Of a stretch of 10,701 nt of DNA, positions 1 through 5,215 are shown one piece after another. Below the pieces are notes generated by a model. The model saw nothing but the letters and a program-made list of their open reading frames with translations, was not told the origin of the DNA and did no database searches. Source of the stretch: an uncultured bacterium (GTDB lineage Bacteria; Bacillota; Bacilli; Lactobacillales; Lactobacillaceae); NCBI GenBank assembly GCA_905214235.1, contig CAJMLF010000040.1, positions 1-10,701 of the forward strand, read 5' to 3'. Within the stretch, counting starts at the first letter, position 1; the number at the start of each line of letters is the position of its first letter. Both the position numbers and the translations under genes were made by a program.

Positions 1-46
1 TTTATGGGTTTTTCTGTCCACTAAAATGTTCAACTTAAATTTTACA
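1..46. mobile_element. possible terminus of a second insertion sequence (IS3-like end)
   Basis: The sequence that replaces TnpA ends in TTTTACA at 41-46. Read on the minus strand it starts TGTAAAATTTAAGTTGAACA and continues into a GTGGACAGAAAA stretch. A TG...CA terminus followed by an ACATTTT-GGACA pattern resembles the ends of IS3-family (IS150-group) elements of lactobacilli. Only 46 bases are visible, with no transposase frame and no second end, so this is a pattern-based suggestion. Confidence 0.25.
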
Positions 47-174
47 ATCTGCCAATCTCTAAGATCTCTGCGATATTGATTGTAAATTATTTTCCGTCTA
101 TACTTTGGAATGAATACGATATGGTACTTACATAACCATTTCGTATGGGCTAAGCTATTTAACTTATTAGCCAT
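1..174 (-). pseudogene. tnpA: IS200-type TnpA transposase, N-terminal fragment, disrupted
   Basis: Read from the ATG at 174, the first 40 residues match the N-terminus of IS200 TnpA (Y1 HUH single-strand transposase): MANKLNSLAHTKWLCKYHIV followed by a PKYRRK segment. TnpA acts as a dimer that cuts and rejoins hairpin-flanked single-stranded ends. The family is usually about 130-155 residues, with the HUH pair and the nucleophilic tyrosine downstream of what is visible here. After residue 40 (about position 54) the reading frame stays open to the window edge, but the sequence (WQIVKFKLNILVD...) no longer resembles TnpA, and the HxH motif cannot be present in this part. I read it as a truncated or interrupted gene. 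The start has an AGAGG ribosome binding site about 10 nt upstream, buried in a stem-loop. An intact gene with an unusual segment is unlikely but cannot be excluded beyond the edge. Confidence 0.7.
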
Positions 175-184
175 ATTTATAAAA

Positions 185-240
185 CCTCTTTTCCCTTATT
201 TGATTTTGGCTTGAACACCTACATCTTAAGGCAAAAGAGG
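185..240 (-). promoter_or_regulatory. stem-loop in tnpA leader occluding the ribosome binding site
   Basis: CCTCTTTTCCCTTA (185-198) pairs with TAAGGCAAAAGAGG (227-240): 13 of 14 positions are complementary, with a 28-nt loop. On the tnpA mRNA the AAAAGAGG arm nearest the start codon carries the ribosome binding site, so the stem would hide it. IS200 is known to keep TnpA low through a leader structure of this type and by terminating outside transcription. A T6 run (242-247) follows the stem on the plus strand, so the hairpin may also terminate transcription leaving the element in that direction. Confidence 0.6.
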
Positions 241-263
241 CTTTTTTATATAATCTTTATTGC

Positions 264-282
264 CCACCCGCATAGCAGGTGG
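264..282. repeat. subterminal hairpin of the IS200-like left end
   Basis: CCACC (264-268) pairs with GGTGG (278-282), followed inward by one C/A mismatch and a GC/GC pair closing an ATA loop. A T6 run follows at 283-288. Short imperfect hairpins with an unpaired base are what IS200/IS605 TnpA recognises at element ends, and the position upstream of the tnpA leader fits. A plain terminator is the alternative. Confidence 0.45.
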
Positions 283-340
283 TTTTTTGTTTCGCACACT
301 CGCTTTGCTCGCGTACTCAACTAGGTCTAAAGACGTTAAT

Positions 341-373
341 AAAAAAATGTGAGACAGATGTCTCACATTTTTT
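341..373 (-). terminator. rho-independent terminator of the aminotransferase-dehydrogenase operon
   Basis: ATGTGAGACA (347-356) and TGTCTCACAT (359-368) form a perfect 10-bp stem with an A7 tract on the left and a T tract on the right. Read leftward from the dehydrogenase stop codon at 385, RNA would end in a U run just after the stem. The symmetric A and T tracts make it potentially bidirectional, which would also insulate the operon from the insertion sequence. Confidence 0.85.
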
Positions 374-384
374 ATTCTCTTAAA

Positions 385-1374
385 TTATTTTCCGTAAACC
401 TCGAACTGGGGGCGCTTGCCATTGACAATCGCTACCACATCGTCCAGGCCCATAGCCACCATGTTCTTCATTGCCGTGTCGGTGTAAAAGGCACTGTGTG
501 GGGAAATTAGAACGTTCGGCATGGCACGCAGGGTCTTGTAGTCCTCTGGAATTTCATCCGCCGTTGCCTGCTTTTCAAAGAACTGGCCCTCGTCCGCCAG
601 GGTATCCAGTGCCGCTCCGGCAATTTCCTTTGCCTGTAATGCCGCAATCAGGTCGTTGGCGTTAACGATGCCACCCCGGGCCATGTTGATCAGGTAGGCA
701 GTTGACTTCATCTTTTTAAAGGTAGCGGCGTTGAAGAGGTTTGTCGTACTGTCATTCAACGGGGTGTGGACCGTGACAATGTCAGCCGTCTTTAGGAGGG
801 TATCCTGGTTCGTGTACTCCAAGTAGGGACTCAGTTCCACCCGGTGAATCGGGTCGGTTGCAATTACCTTGGCCCCCAGTGCAGAGTACAGTTGAGCGGT
901 GGCCCCACCGATGTGACCGGCACCGATAATGCCCACCGTCAGGTTATAAATCTCCGTACTCTCCAGGCCGGCCCAACGGAAGTCGAGCTTGTCCATCCGC
1001 TGGTCGTAGTAACCGAGCTTTCTGACGAGGCGGAGGGCCTGGGTTAGGCCCATTTCAGCAATTGCCCGTGGCGAATAGGCGGGGACGTTGGTGACGATCA
1101 GGTCATACTTCTTCGCCAAGTCAAAGTCAATCATGTCATAACCAACCATCCGCGCCGTCAGCTGCTTAATCCCGTATTCGTGAAGGGCCTGGTAAACCTC
1201 TGGCTCTAAGGGTTGGGTTTGTTGAAAGTCGATTCCATCGAAGCCCTTGGCCCACTTTACGGTGTCCTTATTAAGGCGCTCGTCAACGCACTTAACTTCG
1301 ATCCCGTTTTCCTCTGACCACTGCTTAATATACTTTTTCTCCGGTTCCAATACCGCATACATTAAAATTTTCAT
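385..1374 (-). CDS. D-2-hydroxyacid dehydrogenase (D-lactate / D-hydroxyisocaproate dehydrogenase family)
   Basis: Cytosolic NAD-dependent enzyme reducing 2-keto acids to D-2-hydroxyacids. Residue numbers count from the ATG at 1377. The Rossmann nucleotide-binding motif GAGHIG is at 152-157, with an acidic residue (D175) at the end of the next strand, as in NAD-specific members. The catalytic set of the family is present: R234 in the INMARGG motif, E263 in TLADEG and H294 in SPHSAFYTD. Length (about 330 aa) is normal. Two ATGs lie in tandem; the second (1374) is preferred because the AAGGAGG site at 1381-1387 is then 6 nt away rather than 3. That site overlaps the stop codon of the upstream aminotransferase, so the two are very likely translated from one mRNA and coupled. 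The pairing with an aminotransferase favours a role on branched-chain or aromatic keto acids (hydroxyisocaproate, phenyllactate) over bulk D-lactate formation, but the substrate cannot be read from sequence. Confidence 0.9.
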   Translation of the reverse strand: MKILMYAVLEPEKKYIKQWSEENGIEVKCVDERLNKDTVKWAKGFDGIDFQQTQPLEPEVYQALHEYGIKQLTARMVGYDMIDFDLAKKYDLIVTNVPAYSPRAIAEMGLTQALRLVRKLGYYDQRMDKLDFRWAGLESTEIYNLTVGIIGAGHIGGATAQLYSALGAKVIATDPIHRVELSPYLEYTNQDTLLKTADIVTVHTPLNDSTTNLFNAATFKKMKSTAYLINMARGGIVNANDLIAALQAKEIAGAALDTLADEGQFFEKQATADEIPEDYKTLRAMPNVLISPHSAFYTDTAMKNMVAMGLDDVVAIVNGKRPQFEVYGK

Positions 1375-1385
1375 CATGTGCCTCC

Positions 1386-2537
1386 TTACCAGGTCAACTT
1401 CTGCATCTTCGCAACGGCTTCCTTTAAGGCTGCCAACGGTTGGGTTGCGGCAATCCGGACAAAGCCCTCACCCGACTTACCAAATGCCAGGCCGGGAACA
1501 ACCAGGATCCCCGCCTTCTTTAACAGCTGGTCGGCAAAGTCAACGGAGTTTAATCCTGTTGCTCGAATATCAGCGAAGACGTAGATGCTTCCCTCAACGG
1601 GACTAACGTCTAGCCAGTCAATCTTAGGCAGTTCAGTCTGCAGGTAGGTTAACCGCTTCTGGAAGGCTTCAACGATTGGGGCCACCAGTTCGTCGTGGTG
1701 CTGAAGGCCGTATAAGGCCCCTTCCTGTGACATCGTCGGTGCCGTAAAGGTAACGGCATCGTTGACATCATTAGCGGCCGCAACTAACCAGTCCGGCCCA
1801 ATCAGGTAACCAATCCGCCAACCAGTCATGGCAAAGCTCTTTGACATCCCACTGATCGTTACCGTGTTATCGGGCGCAAACTTGGCCAGTGGAGTGAACG
1901 TCTTGCCCGGCATTACGTAGTCAGAGTAAATTTCGTCACTGAAGATCAACAGGTCGTTCTTAACTGCCAGGTCGGCAAGCGCCTGTTCCTCGGCCGCCGT
2001 CATCACGTTACCGGTCGGGTTGTTCGGTGTGTTAATAATGATGGCCTTTGTCTTAGGAGTGATCTTCTTGGCAATTTCTGCGGCCTCAATCTTGTAGCCG
2101 TCAGCCGCCTTCCCATCGACCGTTACCGGGATCCCATTGGCCAGCTTGACCTGGTCAATGTAAGGAGAAAAACTTGGCTGGGGGATGATAACTTCATCAC
2201 CAGGGTCCAGCAGGGCCTCCAGGGCAACAAACAGGGCGTGTTCGGCCCCTACTGTCACCAGGACCTGGTCCAAATTAAACTTTAGTTGGTACTTATCTTG
2301 GTAGAAATCACAGATTGCTTGACGGAGCTCTGGAAGGCCCTCAGCAGCGGTGTAGTGCGTCATCCCCGCCTTGGTCTTTTCAAAGGCCGCCTCAATAATT
2401 GGCTGGGGGGTAGTAAAATTCGGGTCGCCGACAGACAGGTCAATGACGTTATCCATCTTAGCGGCCATTGCGCAAACGTCCGCCAAGATGTTTGCGCTAG
2501 GCTTTTGGTATGCTTTGCTTAAAATCGAACTATCCAT
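1386..2537 (-). CDS. PLP-dependent class I/II aminotransferase
   Basis: Fold-type I aminotransferase of 383 aa that moves an amino group between an amino acid and a keto acid in the cytosol. Visible motifs, counted from MDSSILSKAY: Y62 in HYTAAEGLPELR, the cofactor-contacting PNNPTG at 171-176, SDEIY at 200-204 (D201 for the pyridine nitrogen, Y204), the Schiff-base lysine K233 in GMSKSFAMTGWRIGY, and R361, which usually binds the substrate carboxylate. Overall it looks like the AspB/AraT/PatA group common in lactobacilli; aromatic amino acid transamination is a reasonable guess given the dehydrogenase downstream, but not proven. The start at 2537 has a strong GGAGG 7 nt upstream. A longer reading to 2579 adds 14 residues without a suitable ribosome binding site and was rejected. 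It is the first gene of a two-gene operon; its TAA stop is part of the next gene's ribosome binding site. Confidence 0.92.
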   Translation of the reverse strand: MDSSILSKAYQKPSANILADVCAMAAKMDNVIDLSVGDPNFTTPQPIIEAAFEKTKAGMTHYTAAEGLPELRQAICDFYQDKYQLKFNLDQVLVTVGAEHALFVALEALLDPGDEVIIPQPSFSPYIDQVKLANGIPVTVDGKAADGYKIEAAEIAKKITPKTKAIIINTPNNPTGNVMTAAEEQALADLAVKNDLLIFSDEIYSDYVMPGKTFTPLAKFAPDNTVTISGMSKSFAMTGWRIGYLIGPDWLVAAANDVNDAVTFTAPTMSQEGALYGLQHHDELVAPIVEAFQKRLTYLQTELPKIDWLDVSPVEGSIYVFADIRATGLNSVDFADQLLKKAGILVVPGLAFGKSGEGFVRIAATQPLAALKEAVAKMQKLTW

Positions 2538-2614
2538 TGTTTTTCCTCCGTTCATCATGTGATTCGTGTAACTTTGCATTAAGTATAGTCGTTTTTTATT
2601 TTTAAATCCACATA

Positions 2615-2644
2615 TTTATACATTATGACCGCATAAGTATTCAA
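2615..2644 (-). promoter_or_regulatory. candidate promoter of the aminotransferase-dehydrogenase operon
   Basis: On the minus strand TTGAAT (2639-2644) and TATAAA (2615-2620) are separated by 18 bp. The -35 lies inside the left arm and loop of the palindrome at 2630-2664. A second possible -10, TATACT at 2582-2587, has only a poor -35 (TGGATT) at 17 bp. Either start site would give a leader of tens of bases. Confidence 0.4.
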
Positions 2645-2664
2645 AAGCGCTGAATTCTTATGCG
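2630..2664. promoter_or_regulatory. palindromic operator candidate in divergent promoter region
   Basis: CGCATAAGTATTCA (2630-2643) is the inverted repeat of TGAATTCTTATGCG (2651-2664) with one mismatch in 14 positions and a 7-bp centre AAAGCGC. It lies between the divergent aminotransferase operon and the response regulator gene and overlaps the candidate -35 regions of both. No T tract follows on either strand, which argues against a terminator and for a protein-binding site. The binding protein is unknown; the motif is unlike the boxes in front of bceA. Confidence 0.5.
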
Positions 2665-2683
2665 CGTTGCATTATGGTAAAAT
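2655..2683 (+). promoter_or_regulatory. candidate extended -10 promoter for the two-component genes
   Basis: TGG-TAAAAT at 2675-2683 forms an extended -10 element. The region 17 bp upstream (TTCTTA, 2655-2660) is a weak -35 and sits in the right arm of the palindrome. The transcript would start about 20 bases before the ribosome binding site at 2697-2702. Confidence 0.45.
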
Positions 2684-2710
2684 GCCAATAGCTGAAGGGA
2701 GGAACCTTTG

Positions 2711-3385
2711 ATGGCCCGTATTTTTATGGTTGAAGATAACCCCGCAATGATTAAGACCGTCCAGGAAGAACTTAAGAAGTGGCAATATGACGTCCAAACG
2801 GTCACCGACTGGGAAAACGTCGCTGGTGAGATCACGGCCGCCCAGCCAGCCCTGGTTCTCTTTGACATTACCCTGCCCACCTTCGATGGCTTTTACTGGA
2901 TGCAGGAGGTCCGTAAACATACCCAGGTCCCCATTATTGTCATTTCCGCAGCGGATATTGACAGTAACGTTATGCACGCCATTGCCGCGGGCGCGGACGA
3001 CTATATCATGAAGCCCTTCTCAATGACCGTCCTGCTTGCCAAGGTCCAGGCCTTGTTGCGGCGGACTCAGCAGAGTAGTGACCAAATAGCCTGGGCAAAT
3101 AACCACTTCAACGCCCTTACCAATCAACTTAATAACGACCGGGGGCAGGCCCAGTTGACCCCCACGGAGGGGGCCCTCCTCCAGGTACTGCTCCACCACC
3201 GCAACCAAACCGTTACTAAGGACCAGCTTTTGGAATGGCTCTGGCAAGGTGGTAAGTACCTTAACGACAACACGTTAAACGTCAACATTAGCCGTTTACG
3301 GAGTAAATTGGCGCCCCTCGGCCTCGACCAGGCCCTCCGGACAGAGCGGGGGATTGGCTACCGGCTGGTGGTCAGCAATGAATAA
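2711..3385 (+). CDS. bceR: OmpR-family response regulator, BceR-like
   Basis: Response regulator of 224 aa. Receiver domain (about 1-120): acidic pocket E8/D9, phosphoacceptor D52 in LFDITLP, S79 and K101 in MKPFS. A winged-helix DNA-binding domain follows (about 145-220) with LTPTEGALLQVLL, NVNISRLRSKL and the RGIGYRL wing. It should bind the TNACA-N4-TGTAA boxes at 4352-4387 and activate the ABC transporter when phosphorylated by the adjacent kinase. GGGAGG at 2697-2702 is 8 nt before the ATG; an in-frame TTG at 2708 would also be in range but ATG is preferred. The stop overlaps the kinase start by 8 bases. The gene name follows from context with bceSAB; nothing in the receiver itself tells Bce from other OmpR subfamilies. 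Confidence 0.88.
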   Translation: MARIFMVEDNPAMIKTVQEELKKWQYDVQTVTDWENVAGEITAAQPALVLFDITLPTFDGFYWMQEVRKHTQVPIIVISAADIDSNVMHAIAAGADDYIMKPFSMTVLLAKVQALLRRTQQSSDQIAWANNHFNALTNQLNNDRGQAQLTPTEGALLQVLLHHRNQTVTKDQLLEWLWQGGKYLNDNTLNVNISRLRSKLAPLGLDQALRTERGIGYRLVVSNE

Positions 3386-4343
3386 AAAACGCTTTACCCG
3401 CCTGTGGCTCCGGTCCCAGCTCCCTCTCCTGTGGGCATACCTATTGTTAACTGCTCTTTTGGCCCTCCTGTGTTACCTCTACCAACTACCCACCATTATC
3501 ATTGGCGACTTCGTCCGGTTCAGCCTTCCGGTCCTGATCATCTGGCTGATTATCACCGTGGTCCGGGCCCACCACCGGCAGCAGCGTGTCGGCAAACAGG
3601 AATTAGTCTCACCGAGTAGCCCGCTAGAACAAGCCCTCGTGAGTGCCCTGACCAATGAGCGGGCCCACCACCGCAAGCTCATTCAGCAACTCCGGTACAA
3701 GCAACAGGAGCAATTAGACCACCTGGATCTCTTTTCCCACGAAATCAAGAATTCCCTGGCCCTCCTGCAGGCGGCGGCCGAAAGTAAAGTAACCGTTCCA
3801 AGTCTCCAGGTTAAGGCGAGCGTCCACCAGGCTGACTACTACCTTAACCTCCTGCTCAGTGGCGAGCGGCTGGCAATGGATAAGTCGGACCTCGACCTCA
3901 AATGGCTAAACCTCAGTAAAGTGGTCAACGAAGTGATTCGGGAAAACGGGCAGCTGTTTATCGCCAAGCAACTCATCCCTAAAATCAGCATCCCCCCGGT
4001 CCAGGTCATGACCGACCAGAAGTGGCTCCACTTCTGCATCAGCCAGCTGCTATCAAACGCCATTAAGTACGCGGACCCGGCAACTACCATCAAGATTACT
4101 TGGCAAGACAACGCCCTCACATTTACGGACACCGGCCCCGCAATTCCTAGTACGGATCTGCCACGGATCTTCGACAACGGCTTTACTGGCCACAACGGCC
4201 ACCAGACGACCCGGTCCACCGGGATGGGGCTCTACTTTGTTAAGCAGGTGACGGAACGATTAGGCCTCCAGGTACAGGTGTTTTCACCGGGGCCCCGCCA
4301 GACCGTTGCCCAGCTTGCCTTTCCCGATAAACTAGTTCACTAA
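3378..4343 (+). CDS. bceS: intramembrane-sensing sensor histidine kinase, BceS-like
   Basis: Membrane kinase of 321 aa. Two N-terminal transmembrane segments (about 13-34 and 46-64) are joined by a loop of only about 10 residues, so there is no real extracellular sensor domain. This is the intramembrane-sensing layout, in which the kinase reads the state of its partner ABC transporter. Kinase motifs: phosphoacceptor H121 in FSHEIKNS, N box LLSNAIKYAD (N227), G1 DTGPAI (D251), F box RIFDNGF and G2 STGMGL (281-285). The H box reads HEIKNS where most HisKA kinases have HExK(T/N)P, so the conserved proline is a serine. The ATG at 3378 lies inside the response regulator's last codons with GGTGG upstream; a longer reading from 3354 would add eight residues deep in bceR and was rejected. 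Length and topology fit the BceS family. Confidence 0.87.
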   Translation: MNKKRFTRLWLRSQLPLLWAYLLLTALLALLCYLYQLPTIIIGDFVRFSLPVLIIWLIITVVRAHHRQQRVGKQELVSPSSPLEQALVSALTNERAHHRKLIQQLRYKQQEQLDHLDLFSHEIKNSLALLQAAAESKVTVPSLQVKASVHQADYYLNLLLSGERLAMDKSDLDLKWLNLSKVVNEVIRENGQLFIAKQLIPKISIPPVQVMTDQKWLHFCISQLLSNAIKYADPATTIKITWQDNALTFTDTGPAIPSTDLPRIFDNGFTGHNGHQTTRSTGMGLYFVKQVTERLGLQVQVFSPGPRQTVAQLAFPDKLVH

Positions 4344-4351
4344 AATCAATT

Positions 4352-4387
4352 CTTACAAAACTGTAAGGTTCTGCACACTCCTGTAAG
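4352..4387 (+). promoter_or_regulatory. tandem BceR-type operator boxes
   Basis: Box 1 is TTACA-AAAC-TGTAA (4353-4366), a full match to the TNACA-N4-TGTAA inverted repeat known for BceR-like regulators; one more C/G pair extends it. Box 2 is GCACA-CTCC-TGTAA (4373-4386), matching all but the first position. Their centres are 20 bp apart, about two helical turns, so both would face the same side of the DNA. Box 2 ends right before the -35 region of the bceAB promoter. Confidence 0.78.
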
Positions 4388-4416
4388 TAGGAAGTTGGGC
4401 AGGGCCTTTTTATAAT
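4388..4416 (+). promoter_or_regulatory. activator-dependent promoter of bceAB
   Basis: A consensus TATAAT lies at 4411-4416. The hexamer 17 bp upstream (TAGGAA, 4388-4393) is a poor -35, which fits a promoter needing help from a regulator bound at the adjacent boxes. The transcript would begin near 4423 with a short leader to the bceA ribosome binding site. Confidence 0.65.
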
Positions 4417-4457
4417 TAAAGTATCAAGAATTCAAACACAGGAAAGGGATGTTTAAC

Positions 4458-5213
4458 ATGGTCCTCTTAAAACTTGACCACGTCCAAAAAACTTTTGAAG
4501 CTAATTCCAGCCACCCGGTAGCGGCCCTAAAGGACGTCAGCTTTACTGTTCAGAATGGGGAGTTTGTCGCCATCATGGGTGAATCCGGAGCCGGCAAAAG
4601 TACCCTGCTGAACATTATTGCCACCCTGGATAAGGCCACTAACGGGAGCGCCGCCCTTAACGGCCAGGACCTCGGTGCCCTGAGTAAGGACGATGCAGCC
4701 CGCTACCGGCGCCAGCACCTCGGCTTTGTCTTCCAGCACTTTAACCTGCTGGACAGCCTGAGCAACCGCGATAACGTTTACCTCCCCCTGGTTTTAGCAA
4801 AGGTTGCGCCGGATGAAATGGACCGGCGGATCAAGCCACTGGTTAGCCGCCTGCGGATTGAGAAAATCATTGACCGCTACCCCAGCGAAGTCTCTGGGGG
4901 CCAACAGCAACGGATTGCCATTGCCCGGGCATTGATCACCCAACCCGACGTCCTCCTCGCCGACGAACCAACCGGGGCCTTAGATTCAAACACCAGCCAG
5001 GAAATCTTGGATCTCTTCGATGACGTTAACGCCAACGGGCAAGCCATCATCATGGTCACCCACAGTGCCGCCGCGGCAAGTCACGCCAAGCGGACCCTCT
5101 TCATTAAGGACGGCCGAATTTTCCACGAACTCTTTCGCGGCGACCTGTCGATGAAGGACTACCAAGTACAAATTAGTAACACAATGATGACCCTCACGAA
5201 TGGTGGTGAGTGA
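4458..5213 (+). CDS. bceA: ABC transporter ATP-binding protein, BceA-like
   Basis: Cytosolic ATPase of 251 aa in the MacB/LolD-like group that powers FtsX-type permeases. Motifs counted from MVLLKLDHVQ: Walker A GESGAGKS (41-48), Q loop Q93 in VFQHFNLLDSLS, signature SGGQQQR (146-152), Walker B with D169-E170 in LLADEPTGALDS and switch histidine H202 in VTHSA. With the permease it should detach or flip peptide antibiotics from their cell-wall precursor targets (bacitracin, lantibiotics and similar); the actual drug cannot be predicted. Start choice: the ATG at 4458 lies 9 nt after GGAAAGGG (4441-4448) and gives the N-terminus usual for the family; the ATG at 4449 is directly against that site and is less likely. 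The stop at 5211-5213 is 2 bases before the permease ATG. Confidence 0.9.
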   Translation: MVLLKLDHVQKTFEANSSHPVAALKDVSFTVQNGEFVAIMGESGAGKSTLLNIIATLDKATNGSAALNGQDLGALSKDDAARYRRQHLGFVFQHFNLLDSLSNRDNVYLPLVLAKVAPDEMDRRIKPLVSRLRIEKIIDRYPSEVSGGQQQRIAIARALITQPDVLLADEPTGALDSNTSQEILDLFDDVNANGQAIIMVTHSAAAASHAKRTLFIKDGRIFHELFRGDLSMKDYQVQISNTMMTLTNGGE

Positions 5214-5215
5214 TA

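Larger units (their letters stand above)
47..295 (-). mobile_element. IS200/IS605-family element remnant, left (5') end
   Basis: This stretch holds the 5' part of an IS200-like element: the start of tnpA on the minus strand, its structured leader (185-240) and a hairpin (264-282) placed where the subterminal left-end hairpin of IS200/IS605 elements lies. The outer boundary is not fixed by the sequence; I place it just after the T-rich tract that follows the hairpin. Homology to TnpA is lost near position 54, so only a fragment is visible here. Such elements transpose as single strands and leave no inverted repeats or target duplications, so their ends can only be set by comparison with an intact copy. 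Confidence 0.6.

Noticed and set aside
298..315. CRISPR-like or tandem repeat around the two CTCGC copies
   Set aside because: Only two 5-base copies with no regular spacing; probably part of the insertion-sequence end or chance.
2538..2579. N-terminal extension of the aminotransferase (MQSYTNHMMNGGKT)
   Set aside because: It would place the strong GGAGG inside the coding sequence, and the ATG at 2537 has ideal spacing and gives the normal family N-terminus.
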